64,000 nt of DNA from Metabacillus kandeliae (GCF_021166585.1 NZ_JAJOZE010000003.1:186001-250000); one strand, 5' to 3'; counted from the first letter of the stretch, positions 32,450 through 40,927 are shown. Notes: a model not told the origin generated them from the sequence alone. Made by a program: numbers and translations.

Positions 32450-33787
32450 TTAAAAACCCAGCTTCTTCAAAAGCTCCCGATGCTCCTGACTTCCTACAAT
32501 CTGATCAGCCTTTTGCGGATCAGCCTCAGTGCTATCATGTTTTTCCAGCTTATGAATTAAAATTCTCGTTACCGCTTCATTAATGCGCTGTTCCTTAATC
32601 TTTCCGCTTTTTACGGCTTCCAGCACCCCGTTATAAATCTCTTCCTGGTGCTTGTATTCATGACACACAAGCAGGAGATCCACACCAGCATTAACCGCTT
32701 CGACTCCCATGTCCTTGAAGGAGTAATATTTATTAACGGCTCCCATTTCAAGGTCGTCCGTTACAACGATCCCCTTATAGCCAAGCTTTTTGCGGAGCAG
32801 ATCCTGAATAATGGCTGGCGACAGGCTTGCCGGCTTTTCTTTGTCATAAGCCGGGTATTTAATATGCGTCACCATCACAAAGAAATTCTGGTTGTCCGTA
32901 TTCTTGATCATTTGTGTAAAAGGATAAATATCCGATTTTTCCAGATCGGCTTCATTTGCCTCTACAGCAGATGTATCTTTGTGCGGGTCAACCGAGCTTC
33001 TTCCGTTGCCTGGAAAGTGCTTCAGCGCTCCTGTAATATTTTGCGACTGTAAGCCCTGGATGATTTTACTGCCGTATAGATAGGCTTTCATCGGATCTGT
33101 CCCGAGCGACCTTGAATCTGTTTTTGACAAGTCCATCACAGGGGCAAAATTAATATTGACGCCCATGGCGCGAAGCTCAGTCCCATTCAGCTTCGCAACC
33201 TCGTATGCTGCATCAGGGGCAGCCTTCTGTCCGATTTTTTGCTGAGACGGAAGAGGAGATACTTTATCTTTCATCCTCGTAATCGCCCCGCCCTCCTGGT
33301 CAAGTGCAATCATGAGCGGCAGCCTTAATCGTTCTTTGAGCGCTTCCTTTTGCAAAGAATTGGACAGCTCAGCCACCTGGCCTGGCGTTGACATATTTCT
33401 GCTGAAGTAAATGATGCCGCCGATCTTTTTATTCCGGATCATATCCTCTGCCTCAGAATTTAGCGTATGGCCATGGATCCCGATCATCATCATCTGGCCG
33501 ACCTTTTCTTCGAGTGTCATCCCTTTCAGCAATTCTTTTGCCTGCTCTTCTGTGCTTTTCGAATTATCTGTTTGCAGAGGCTTTGCGGCAGGCTTACTCG
33601 TATCTGCGTTTTTCTGATCCGCAGCTGCATCTTCCTTTGTTGCTTCTCCTGCTGTTTCAGCTGACTGCGGCTCTGATGATTGTGTCTGCTCTGCTTGTCT
33701 GTTCTGAAGAAGCTGAGGGATAAAGATGATCGCCGCGATTATAACAACGATAAAAAAGATAGATAGTATTAATTTATTTTTCAACAT
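32450..33787 (-). CDS. nagZ: GH3 beta-N-acetylglucosaminidase, NagZ/YbbD-like, 445 aa
   Basis: Membrane-anchored exo-glycosidase trimming GlcNAc from cell-wall turnover fragments. Residues 4-24 form an anchor, and a low-complexity acidic/Ala linker runs to ~80. The GH3 domain follows: IALDQEGGAITR, KHFPGNGRSSVDPHKD with the Asp267-His269 general acid/base dyad of Gram-positive NagZ, and VVTDDLEMGA with the nucleophile D344. The separate C-terminal domain of longer YbbD is missing (445 versus roughly 640 residues). Start has AGGGGC upstream. Monocistronic. Confidence 0.9.
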   Translation of the reverse strand: MLKNKLILSIFFIVVIIAAIIFIPQLLQNRQAEQTQSSEPQSAETAGEATKEDAAADQKNADTSKPAAKPLQTDNSKSTEEQAKELLKGMTLEEKVGQMMMIGIHGHTLNSEAEDMIRNKKIGGIIYFSRNMSTPGQVAELSNSLQKEALKERLRLPLMIALDQEGGAITRMKDKVSPLPSQQKIGQKAAPDAAYEVAKLNGTELRAMGVNINFAPVMDLSKTDSRSLGTDPMKAYLYGSKIIQGLQSQNITGALKHFPGNGRSSVDPHKDTSAVEANEADLEKSDIYPFTQMIKNTDNQNFFVMVTHIKYPAYDKEKPASLSPAIIQDLLRKKLGYKGIVVTDDLEMGAVNKYYSFKDMGVEAVNAGVDLLLVCHEYKHQEEIYNGVLEAVKSGKIKEQRINEAVTRILIHKLEKHDSTEADPQKADQIVGSQEHRELLKKLGF

Positions 33788-33903
33788 GCTTCATGCCCCT
33801 AGTTTTGGATTATTGCTTTTATTGTACCATTTGCCTTGCATAAGCTAATACCTCAACTTTAAGGGGAAGGGATTTTCAAGAAAGACGCCAGCTGCACTTT
33901 CTG

Positions 33904-33912
33904 TGATATAAT
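33904..33912 (+). promoter_or_regulatory. Extended -10 promoter of ywpF
   Basis: TG-A-TATAAT, 36 bases before the ywpF ATG. No convincing -35 box, as expected for extended -10 promoters. Confidence 0.55.
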
Positions 33913-33947
33913 AGTCAGAAAATGGACGGTATAAAGGAGGGCCAGGC

Positions 33948-34376
33948 ATGAAGACCTTTCGGCTAGTCGGAATGAAGATCGAACGCGATGAGCGGTACGC
34001 GGAAATTCCTTTGGAGGGCGGCTTGATCATCAACAAGGAAGACGGTGAAAACCGCTGGATGATTGAAGCTCTGCTGAACAAAAATTACCTTTCCTATTTT
34101 CAGGAGCTGAAGGAAAAAGACGATGAGCTTCAAATGCTTGTTACGATTACCAAATCGACCAACACGCCAGCCAAGGTTACTGCTGTGATCAAAGAGGTTG
34201 TGGAGCTTGAACAGGATAAGGTTTCCGTATTATTTGAAGGCGGCCTGACTGCCAACAGACCGCGGGGAGATGCAGAAAAACTGCTTTCCGAATTGATTGA
34301 TGAGGGGCTGACCGGCGAGGAATTGCTTCAGGCTTTTTCAAGCAAGTGGCACAATCTGGAGGAAGCGAAATCATAG
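33948..34376 (+). CDS. ywpF: YwpF family protein, 142 aa
   Basis: Matches the YwpF-like family in length and opening (MKTFRLVGMKIERDE), with RWMIEALLNKNYL in the middle. Function unknown; soluble, no signal peptide. The ATG follows AAAGGAGG by 9 bases. As in B. subtilis it lies close to ssb and fabZ. Its end overlaps none of the neighbours and a hairpin follows. Confidence 0.85.
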   Translation: MKTFRLVGMKIERDERYAEIPLEGGLIINKEDGENRWMIEALLNKNYLSYFQELKEKDDELQMLVTITKSTNTPAKVTAVIKEVVELEQDKVSVLFEGGLTANRPRGDAEKLLSELIDEGLTGEELLQAFSSKWHNLEEAKS

Positions 34377-34383
34377 AGGGACG

Positions 34384-34411
34384 GGCATGCTTACAGGGTG
34401 TGCCTTTTTTA
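34384..34411 (+). terminator. Probable terminator of ywpF
   Basis: GGGCATGC with GGTGTGCC forms an imperfect stem, followed by six T. Confidence 0.5.
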
Positions 34412-34430
34412 TTTCTGCTTTATAGAAGAC

Positions 34431-34452
34431 AAAAAGCAGCCCTAAGGCTGCT
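34431..34452 (-). terminator. Terminator of fabZ
   Basis: AGCAGCC (34435-34441) and GGCTGCT (34446-34452) with a 4-base loop. On the minus strand TTTTT follows. Confidence 0.8.
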
Positions 34453-34453
34453 C

Positions 34454-34888
34454 CTACTCTTTCTTCTCACCAAGCGCAAACATAATTTCTGCTTCGCAAA
34501 CAACTTCTCCATCAACAGTTGCAACGCCTTTTCCTTTGCCCATTGTGCTGCGGACTCTTGTCATTTCCACTTCAAGGCGGATTTGATCGCCCGGTTTAAC
34601 CTGACCTCTCATCCGGCAGTTGTCGATGCCTGTGAAGAAAGCGAGGCGTCCTTTGTTTTCTTCTTTTTTCAGCATGGCGACTGCTCCGACCTGTGCCAGT
34701 GCTTCAACGATTAGGACTCCAGGCATTACTGGGTAATCAGGGAAATGGCCGTTGAAGAACGGTTCGTTGGCTGTTACGTTTTTAAGTCCGACTGCCTTTT
34801 TGCCTTCTTCGACTTCAAGGATGCGGTCAACGAGCAAAAATGGATAGCGGTGAGGAATAATGTCTTTAATTTCGTTAATATCAAGCAT
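34454..34888 (-). CDS. fabZ: 3-hydroxyacyl-[acyl-carrier-protein] dehydratase
   Basis: Hot-dog fold dehydratase of type II fatty-acid synthesis, removing water from 3-hydroxyacyl-ACP. [19 protein letters not shown] carries catalytic H48 and E62. [12 protein letters not shown] opens the fold. 144 residues, normal. ATG has AAAGGAGTC upstream. Located downstream of the flhO-flhP-EpuA genes on the same strand, as in B. subtilis. Confidence 0.97.
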   Translation of the reverse strand: MLDINEIKDIIPHRYPFLLVDRILEVEEGKKAVGLKNVTANEPFFNGHFPDYPVMPGVLIVEALAQVGAVAMLKKEENKGRLAFFTGIDNCRMRGQVKPGDQIRLEVEMTRVRSTMGKGKGVATVDGEVVCEAEIMFALGEKKE

Positions 34889-34938
34889 GGCATTGACTCC
34901 TTTATATACGAATGATCTCCGTTAAAAGTATAGTCCTG

Positions 34939-35154
34939 TCACGTCTTTTTTTCAACCAGATCTATGATGTGCTGCCAGGTAGACCATTTCAGGGCATCGA
35001 ACGGGTTCAGACCGCCGAGGCCGCCGTATCCCGCCATGGTTCCGCCGATAAAGGCAAGCAGGACGAGCACAAGTAAAAGTGCAAGACGAAGCCATATCGA
35101 AATCTTCTTTGTTTCCTTGCTTTGTTTTCCGTCTGCTGCCATATCAGAAACCAC
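34939..35154 (-). CDS. EpuA-like small membrane protein (annotated elsewhere as RNA polymerase subunit beta), 71 aa
   Basis: A basic cytoplasmic N-terminus (GKQSKETKKISIW) is followed by one span at about 22-43 and the conserved tail NPFDALKWSTWQHIIDLV. This tail is diagnostic of the EpuA family, often labelled DNA-directed RNA polymerase subunit beta in error. GTG at 35154 has AAAGGAG 8 bases upstream. Sits 14 bases after flhP, so probably co-transcribed. Function unknown. Confidence 0.8.
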   Translation of the reverse strand: MVSDMAADGKQSKETKKISIWLRLALLLVLVLLAFIGGTMAGYGGLGGLNPFDALKWSTWQHIIDLVEKKT

Positions 35155-35168
35155 TGTCAGTGCTCCTT

Positions 35169-35963
35169 TTAGCGGATGCCGTTAATCAGCCCGAGCATCT
35201 GATCGCCAAGTGTAATGGATTTTGCATTGAGCTGGTAAGCTCTTTGAGCCATTGTCATATCCGTCATTTCCTTTGACAAGTCTACGTTGGCCATTTCCAG
35301 AGCTCCTTGCTGAACGCCGATCTGCTGCCTTCCGGCTCCGGTCAGATTCGTTAAGCTTCGCGGGTCATTTCCATTCAGGCTATAGAGGCTTTCGCCTGCC
35401 GGCAGAAGGTTTTGCGGCTTATTGATTTGTATAATTCCAAGCTGGCTATTTCCCGCAGATGCTACGATCGTGCCATCCTGATTAATTTTAATATCTCCGG
35501 ATCCATCGAGAATAATCGGCAGGCTGTTTTCATCAAGGACGCGGTATCCCTGTGAAGTAACAAGCATGGAATTTCCAGTGCCGTCATTCAGCGGAGAAAG
35601 ATAAAGCGCCCCGCTCCGTGTGTAAAGCTCTTTGCCGTCACCCTCAACTTTTAAAAACTGGCCCGGTTTTGTTAACGCAATGTCCAGCTTCCTGTCCGTT
35701 GTTTTAATGGTCCCTTGCGTATAAACAATGTTCTGCGTCAGGTTTGCCCCAGCGCCCATGCGGATGCCGTAGTCTGTGAGGCGTCCTGTTTCCGCTTTTT
35801 TGTCTGGCTGGTTGTCAACCTGCTGGCGGACCATTTCTGCAAAGCTTGTGTCTGTCCTCTTATATCCTTCTGTATCAATGTTGGATATATTATGCCCAAT
35901 TGCGTCCAATTGCTGCTGAAGCTGTCCCATTGTATTTCCGGCGTTGATCATTGTGCGCAGCAT
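35169..35963 (-). CDS. flhP: Flagellar hook-basal body (distal rod-like) protein
   Basis: FlgG/FlgF-type axial protein. An N-terminal bb-rod motif (LDAIGHNISNIDTEGYKRTDT at ~20-40) and the C-terminal MAQRAYQLNAKSITLGDQM are the paired helices of the flagellar axial core. Between them is the hook basal body domain with ADGT-like TIVASAGN. 264 residues, similar to B. subtilis FlhP. Exported through the flagellar type III apparatus without signal peptide. 17 bases after flhO. Confidence 0.93.
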   Translation of the reverse strand: MLRTMINAGNTMGQLQQQLDAIGHNISNIDTEGYKRTDTSFAEMVRQQVDNQPDKKAETGRLTDYGIRMGAGANLTQNIVYTQGTIKTTDRKLDIALTKPGQFLKVEGDGKELYTRSGALYLSPLNDGTGNSMLVTSQGYRVLDENSLPIILDGSGDIKINQDGTIVASAGNSQLGIIQINKPQNLLPAGESLYSLNGNDPRSLTNLTGAGRQQIGVQQGALEMANVDLSKEMTDMTMAQRAYQLNAKSITLGDQMLGLINGIR

Positions 35964-35980
35964 GCTACGTTTTCCCCCCG

Positions 35981-36817
35981 TTATCGGATCCGGCCAATTT
36001 CATTGGCGGCCTTGTCCATGCTTCGGTCATAGGCTTGAAGAACTTTTTGATTCGCTTCAAAAGACCTGTAAGCTGTCATCATGTCTGTATAAGAACGGGC
36101 TGTATCTACGTTAGAACGCTCCACAAAGCCCTGTTTTAACGTGTATTGCACTTGTCCATTGCCAGAAGCACTTGGAAGATTGGCATTATCAGCAGTACGG
36201 AATAGCCCGCTGCCCTCTTTGACAAGATTTCGGACGTCTCCTTCAAAACGGACATCAAGCTGTGCGGTCTGCCTGCCGTTCACGATGACGTTTCCTTCTG
36301 GAGTGATTTTGTAATCTTCGCCTGAAATTTGAATCGGCTTGCCTGCTGTCGATAGGATGGGATTGCCAAGTGAGGTGAGTTCATTGTTTGCATTAACGGA
36401 AAAATGGCCGTTTCTCGTATAGCGTGTATTTCCATCAGGAGACTGAACGGCAAACATCAGGAAACCCTTTAAGCCCGTTTCCGCATTCTCCGGTACCGAC
36501 TGCTCTACAATCGCCGCATCGGAAGGAATTCCGGTTTCGCTGATTTCGCCTTGTGAGAACAGCGGCATAACCTCCTGCATATAGGCGCCCGTGTTCAGCG
36601 ATCCGATTGGCGTGCTTGTGCCAAAAGAAGATGCGCCGTTAACCGGCACTGTATCATTTTCCATCCGGTTCAAAAGCATTTCCGGAAAAGCTCTGATGGA
36701 AGATTGGTCTGCTTTATAGCCGGGAGTGTTCACATTTGCCATATTATTGGACAGCATTTCAGTGCGGCGCTGTTCTGCGATCATCCCTGCAGCAGCTGTG
36801 TAAAACCCTCTTAACAT
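35981..36817 (-). CDS. flhO: Flagellar basal-body rod protein
   Basis: Paralog of FlhP: MLRGFYTAAAGMIAEQRR and LSNNMANVNTPGYKADQSS at the N-terminus, DMMTAYRSFEANQKVLQAYD at the C-terminus. 278 residues. ATG follows AAGAGGTG by 6 bases. First gene of flhO-flhP followed by the EpuA-like gene and fabZ; the main flagellar operon is outside the window. Confidence 0.93.
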   Translation of the reverse strand: MLRGFYTAAAGMIAEQRRTEMLSNNMANVNTPGYKADQSSIRAFPEMLLNRMENDTVPVNGASSFGTSTPIGSLNTGAYMQEVMPLFSQGEISETGIPSDAAIVEQSVPENAETGLKGFLMFAVQSPDGNTRYTRNGHFSVNANNELTSLGNPILSTAGKPIQISGEDYKITPEGNVIVNGRQTAQLDVRFEGDVRNLVKEGSGLFRTADNANLPSASGNGQVQYTLKQGFVERSNVDTARSYTDMMTAYRSFEANQKVLQAYDRSMDKAANEIGRIR

Positions 36818-36912
36818 GTTTTCACCTCTTGCTTTTTGTTGGTACTATTTATGAAAAGTTCACTTATTGAAAGTTTTTTTCGACAAAAACTGCATTTTCA
36901 GGACTCTACCCC

Positions 36913-36940
36913 TTTAAATTTCTGTTAAATATCGTATAAT
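36913..36940 (+). promoter_or_regulatory. SigA-type promoter of candidate small RNA
   Basis: TTTAAA (36913-36918), 16-bp spacer, TATAAT (36935-36940) on the plus strand, with no ORF downstream. Confidence 0.55.
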
Positions 36941-36946
36941 CTAATA

Positions 36947-37022
36947 GGAACATTTATTTGTTCCCCTTTCAAATTGTGTTTGACTCGGTCTTTGCTCCCA
37001 CTCTGACCGGGTCCTTTTTATT
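36947..37022 (+). ncRNA. Candidate small RNA with two hairpins, about 76 nt
   Basis: Predicted start 7 bases after a TATAAT box. Hairpin 1: GGAACA (36947-36952) with TGTTCC (36959-36964). An unpaired linker follows. Hairpin 2: GACTCGGTC (36982-36990) with GACCGGGTC (37005-37013), then CTTTTTATTTT, a proper intrinsic terminator on the plus strand. Both neighbouring genes are on the minus strand, so nothing else explains this terminator. It occupies most of the gene-free 36818-37164. No Rfam family recognised. Confidence 0.5.
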
Positions 37023-37128
37023 TTGTCTAATTTTGTCGAATATACGAATGTTTAAGGGGCAGTCAGCAGGGTTTTATTTTCTATTTGTCTCTTTTTTTAT
37101 TATCGGCATTTCAATAAAGATTGTTTAG

Positions 37129-37157
37129 AAAAAAGCCCAGCAATTTCTGCTGGACTC
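37129..37157 (-). terminator. Terminator of mbl
   Basis: CCAGCA and TGCTGG stem with 5-base loop; on the minus strand GGGCTTTTTTC follows. Located 8 bases after the stop. Confidence 0.8.
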
Positions 37158-37164
37158 TTCTTTA

Positions 37165-38166
37165 TCAGCCAAGCTTGCGGCGTGCAATCTTGTCCACATT
37201 TTCAAGCATAATGCCGGTGCCGACTGCGACACAGTCCATCGGGTTTTCGGCAACGAAAACCGGTACCTTCAGCTCCTCAGCCAAAAGCTGATCAAGACCG
37301 TTCAGCAAGGCTCCTCCGCCTGTTAAAATAACGCCTCTGTCAATGATATCGGCAGAAAGCTCTGGCGGTGTTCTTTCCAAAACGCCTTTTGCAGCTTGTA
37401 CAATTACGGTTACCTGCTCTCTTAGAGCTTGTTCCACTTCACTTGATGTAACGGTAATCGTTCTAGGGAGACCTGTCACCATATCGCGTCCGCGAATGGC
37501 AATCTCTTCGTTCCGTGCGCCTGGGAATACCGTTGCGACGTTGATTTTGATGTCTTCTGCTGTACGTTCGCCAATTAGTAACTTGTACTCTTTTTTAATG
37601 TAATTCAGGATTTCGCTGTCGAACTTGTCCCCTGCCATTTTAATGGAGGAGGCGGTAACAATATCGCCCATTGACAACACAGCAATATCCGTCGTACCGC
37701 CGCCTATATCCACTACCATGTTGCCGCTCGGCTGGAAAATATCCATTCCCGCACCGATCGCTGCAACCTTTGGCTCTTCTTCTAAATAAACCTGCTTGCC
37801 GCCGCTTTTCTCAGCCGCTTCCTTAATGGCCTTCTGCTCAACAGATGTAATGTTCGTCGGGCAGCAAATCAGCATCCGGGGCTTTGAAAAAATCCCTTTT
37901 ACATTTAGCTTATTAATGAAATGCTTCAGCATTGCCTCTGTTACTTCAAAATCAGCAATGACTCCGTCTTTTAAAGGGCGAATCGCAACAATATTCCCAG
38001 GAGTACGGCCAACCATACGCCTTGCTTCTTCACCAACTGCCAAAACTCTGCCTGTATTCTTATCCATAGCCACAACAGATGGCTCATTCAATACAATGCC
38101 TTTTCCTTTAACATGAATCAGCACATTCGCTGTTCCAAGGTCAATTCCTATGTCCCTCGCAAACAT
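37165..38166 (-). CDS. mbl: MreB-like cell-shape protein Mbl
   Basis: Bacterial actin directing cylindrical wall synthesis. Phosphate loops DIGIDLGTANVLIHVKGKG at ~5-23 and VDIGGGTTDIAVLS at ~158-171; ILTGGGALLNGLD at ~285-297 binds adenosine. 333 residues, as in B. subtilis Mbl. The neighbourhood spoIIID-mbl-flhO-flhP is the B. subtilis order, which separates it from MreB and MreBH. Confidence 0.96.
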   Translation of the reverse strand: MFARDIGIDLGTANVLIHVKGKGIVLNEPSVVAMDKNTGRVLAVGEEARRMVGRTPGNIVAIRPLKDGVIADFEVTEAMLKHFINKLNVKGIFSKPRMLICCPTNITSVEQKAIKEAAEKSGGKQVYLEEEPKVAAIGAGMDIFQPSGNMVVDIGGGTTDIAVLSMGDIVTASSIKMAGDKFDSEILNYIKKEYKLLIGERTAEDIKINVATVFPGARNEEIAIRGRDMVTGLPRTITVTSSEVEQALREQVTVIVQAAKGVLERTPPELSADIIDRGVILTGGGALLNGLDQLLAEELKVPVFVAENPMDCVAVGTGIMLENVDKIARRKLG

Positions 38167-38306
38167 TTTCCCAGTTTCCTCCTTGCAAATCTCTTTTCCC
38201 GCTTTTTGCCCAGGTGGGCTCTAATTTCATATTGTATCATAAATTGCTAAAAAAAGTCTGTTTTTGTTAGTATGCGGAATAAATGGATTTGCAATGAAGA
38301 TTTTTT

Positions 38307-38582
38307 TTATTTTACTGTTTCTTCTTCCAGAATTTCTTCTTTTTTATACTTCAGCTTTGTTGCTTCCCCGCCGCGAAGATGGCGGATCGATTTATGATAA
38401 TCGAGAATTTCCTTTACCTCATTGGCCAGATCAGGGTTGATTTCGGGCAATCTTTCAGTCAGATCCTTATGGACAGTACTTTTCGAAACACCGAATTCCT
38501 TCGCAATCACGCGAACTGTCTTCTTTGTCTCAACGATATACTTTCCAATCTTGATTGTACGTTCTTTGATGTAATCGTGCAC
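38307..38582 (-). CDS. spoIIID: Sporulation transcription factor SpoIIID
   Basis: Mother-cell regulator acting between SigE and SigK. 91 residues, with HTH VRVIAKEFGVSKSTVHKDL at ~24-42 and a basic C-terminal region HLRGGEATKLKYKKEE. Starts with GTG at 38582 after AGGGAGGT. The stop of the upstream usd ORF overlaps this ribosome binding site, so translation is likely coupled. Runs towards mbl. Confidence 0.97.
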   Translation of the reverse strand: MHDYIKERTIKIGKYIVETKKTVRVIAKEFGVSKSTVHKDLTERLPEINPDLANEVKEILDYHKSIRHLRGGEATKLKYKKEEILEEETVK

Positions 38583-38596
38583 ACTACTCGACCTCC

Positions 38597-38710
38597 CTAA
38601 AATGGATGTGAGAAGTGTGAAATGAGACCCGCATACGAAGGGAATCCCGCAGCTTTGATGTTTGCTTTTTCTAAGATGCCTCTATTTCTCCATTTACCTT
38701 GAACACCCAC
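38597..38710 (-). CDS. usd: usd leader peptide upstream of spoIIID, 37 aa
   Basis: GTG at 38710 preceded by GAGGTGAGG; reads GVQGKWRNRGILEKANIK and then a hydrophobic/aromatic end with a TAG at 38597-38599. The TAG lies inside TTTTAGGGAGGT, the spoIIID ribosome binding site, 14 bases before its GTG. In B. subtilis translation of usd is needed to open the spoIIID translation start; size, position and stop location match that arrangement. Confidence 0.8.
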   Translation of the reverse strand: MGVQGKWRNRGILEKANIKAAGFPSYAGLISHFSHPF

Positions 38711-38935
38711 GTCCTCACCTCAAACACTCTCTTTGTTAGGTTTGTAACATTTTATTAGCTTGGGTAGGGATATATGCTAAAAAGTCAATGAGGACAAGGG
38801 GTTTCTTGTATTTATTGTGTTTTTGAAGGGAAATTTGATGGGCAGAGAGCTATTTTTAAGGCTTCGGGTTCTATTTTGGCATGCGGTGAAGGAATTTTTG
38901 CTGTTATGGGACTGGCTGGGAGCTGTGGTTTGCTG

Positions 38936-39085
38936 TTTATGCGCGGGTTTCAGGAATTTTTGCGCGGCATTTTTGTTTTATGCGCGGACTGAGAATGTTA
39001 TGCGCAGGTTTGGCCTTTTATGCGCGGACTCTCACGGTTTTGCGCGGTTTGAGCCTTTATGAGCAGCTTCTGCCTTTATGCACAG
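38936..39085 (+). repeat. 20-bp periodic array, TTTATGCGCGG-like units
   Basis: Cores TGCGCGG/TGCGCAGG begin at 38940, 38961, 38981, 39001, 39021 and 39041, with degenerate units near 39060 and 39079; spacing is 19-21 bp. It lies in the gene-free 38711-39150 between usd and the sugar permease gene. The rest of that stretch shows only a terminator. Confidence 0.8.
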
Positions 39086-39109
39086 TTACCCTTTTTATCT
39101 TCAGATGTT

Positions 39110-39138
39110 AAAAAAGACTGAACCCAAAGGATTCAGCC
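39110..39138 (-). terminator. Terminator of the sulfonate/sugar transporter operon
   Basis: CTGAA (39118-39122) with TTCAG (39132-39136) plus inner CC/GG pairs; T-run on the minus strand. Nearly the same sequence as the terminator after the second ssuD copy (43418-43447). Confidence 0.7.
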
Positions 39139-39150
39139 CCCTACTTCCTA

Positions 39151-39969
39151 TTACCCCTTTACCGCCCCGCTCAATGCACCCGATATAAAGAAGCGCTGCA
39201 GGAAAACGTACAGCAAGATGAGCGGAAGGGAAGTGATCAGCACGCCTGCAAATAGTACCGGGTAGTTCGTTAAATACTCCCCTTGAAATTGCAGAAGAGC
39301 AAGCGGTAATGTCTTTTTTTCTTCATTTGTGATGAACAGGAGTGAAAACAGCAGGTCGTTCCAGACGATCACCATGGAAAAGATGGCAGTAATCGCGATA
39401 GAAGGCAGGGAGAGCGGAATGGCAATGCTTCTGTACATGCTCCATTCCGTCGCGCCGTCCACTCGTGCAGCTTCAAACAATTCCTCCGGCAATGTTCTCA
39501 TAAAGCCCGTTAAGATAAATACACAGATCGGAAGCAGAACTGCTATGTGAACAAGGATGAGGCCTGCAAGCGAATTGGTCAGATGCATTTTCAGCATGAA
39601 GGAATACAGCGGGACCATCATCGTTTGAGCCGGGACGACCATGCCGAGCATAAAGACCCCAAACAGAATACCTGCCTGCTTATATTTCAGCCTTGTTATA
39701 CCGTACGCAATCATGCTGGCAAAAAACAGCGCAAAAAAGACAGATGCTGCGGTCACCGTTACGCTATTTAGAAAATAGCGCAGCAGGGACTTTTCAAAAA
39801 GCAGGAGCGTAAAGTTGGAAAATACCCATGTTTTTGGGAGTGCCAGCGCTCCAGCATACACATCATTCATTTTTTTAAAGGATGTGAGGAGTGCTGTGGC
39901 TAGCGGCACAAGAATTAGAATAGAATAGGCGATTAAGAGAATCGGCTTAGTTGCACCAGTCCTTATCAT
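39151..39969 (-). CDS. CUT1 carbohydrate ABC permease, MalG type, 272 aa
   Basis: Six predicted spans starting at about 10-30. The EAA loop contains PEELFEAARVDGATEWSMY. C-terminal FFISGALSGAVKG is typical of MalG-type CUT1 subunits. ATG at 39969 follows AAGGAGG by 6 bases. Last gene of the ssuD-SBP-permease operon. A CUT1 (sugar) permease in a sulfonate operon is unusual; classic SsuC/TauC permeases are a different family. Confidence 0.9.
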   Translation of the reverse strand: MIRTGATKPILLIAYSILILVPLATALLTSFKKMNDVYAGALALPKTWVFSNFTLLLFEKSLLRYFLNSVTVTAASVFFALFFASMIAYGITRLKYKQAGILFGVFMLGMVVPAQTMMVPLYSFMLKMHLTNSLAGLILVHIAVLLPICVFILTGFMRTLPEELFEAARVDGATEWSMYRSIAIPLSLPSIAITAIFSMVIVWNDLLFSLLFITNEEKKTLPLALLQFQGEYLTNYPVLFAGVLITSLPLILLYVFLQRFFISGALSGAVKG

Positions 39970-39982
39970 GCTGGCCTCCTTC

Positions 39983-40858
39983 TTAATAAGTGACGTTGTT
40001 CGACCGGAGCAGCTTAAACTGAATGAAGGTGAGAACACCGATCAGAATCATAAATAAAACAGATGCCGCTGAAGCATAGCCGAATTGATAGTTTTCAAAT
40101 GCTGCATGATAGATAAAAGTGGAGAGGATCTCTGTGGAATAGTTCGGCCCGCCCCTTGTCATTGCGAAGATCAAATCAAACGCTTTAAATGACTGAATCG
40201 TTGTGTAAGCTACAACAATGGTTGTTGTTGGAGCCAGCAGCGGCCAGGTAATTTTTTTGAAAATATCCCATTTTGAACCTCCTTCAAGTGCTGCGGATTC
40301 ATACAGCTCTGCCGGAATCGCCTGCATGCCTGCAACAAACAGCACAATCATCTGGCCAATGTGCGACCATACCTGGACAAAGGCCAAGGAGAAAATCGCC
40401 CCTTTTGGATCACCAATCCAATTTAAGGCCAAAAAGTCCAGATGAATGGCTTTCAACAGCTGATTTAACAGTCCAAGACTTGGATCATAGACAAAGGACC
40501 ATAAAAAAGCCACAGCTACAGAGGAAAGGATTGTCGGAAAGAAAAATAGAGCTCTAAAAAAAATGCTTGCCTTGCTGTTTTTCAAAAGATAAAGCGCCAA
40601 AATCAGGGAAAGCACTGTTTGCAGAATGACTGTAAACAGCATAAATTTCGCATTATTCCAAAAGGACTGATGAAAGATCGAATCGTTCACTATCAAGCGC
40701 GTGTAATTTTTCAACCCGGTAAATGGCGGGTTTACTGTGTAGCCATCCCAGGACGTAAACGAGTAAAATACCGTCTCGGCAAGCGGAAGTAGAAAGAAGA
40801 CGGCAAAAAGCAGCAGGCCTGGAAGAAAAAATAAATAGATGCTTTTGCTGTATCTCAT
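39983..40858 (-). CDS. CUT1 carbohydrate ABC permease, MalF type, 291 aa
   Basis: Six spans (first ~8-30). SFTSWDGYTVNPPFTGLKNY in the first extracellular loop and EAA loop AELYESAALEGGSKWDIF are typical of CUT1 MalF-type subunits. 13 bases before the MalG-type gene. An intrinsic terminator lies between this gene and the solute-binding protein gene upstream, so expression is probably lower than that of the binding protein. Confidence 0.9.
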   Translation of the reverse strand: MRYSKSIYLFFLPGLLLFAVFFLLPLAETVFYSFTSWDGYTVNPPFTGLKNYTRLIVNDSIFHQSFWNNAKFMLFTVILQTVLSLILALYLLKNSKASIFFRALFFFPTILSSVAVAFLWSFVYDPSLGLLNQLLKAIHLDFLALNWIGDPKGAIFSLAFVQVWSHIGQMIVLFVAGMQAIPAELYESAALEGGSKWDIFKKITWPLLAPTTTIVVAYTTIQSFKAFDLIFAMTRGGPNYSTEILSTFIYHAAFENYQFGYASAASVLFMILIGVLTFIQFKLLRSNNVTY

Positions 40859-40880
40859 TGCGTTTTATCATCCCTTTTAT

Positions 40881-40918
40881 AAAAAAAGGAAGAGGGGCAA
40901 GAGCCAGCCCTCTTCCTT
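40881..40918 (-). terminator. Intercistronic terminator between binding protein and permease
   Basis: AAGGAAGAGGG (40886-40896) pairs perfectly with CCCTCTTCCTT (40908-40918). On the minus strand seven T follow. Positioned 10 bases after the binding-protein stop. Confidence 0.85.
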
Positions 40919-40927
40919 CCTTCATGA

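Noticed and set aside
40653-40925. Minus-strand 90-aa ORF between binding protein and permease
   Set aside because: It covers the intercistronic terminator and overlaps the permease in another frame.
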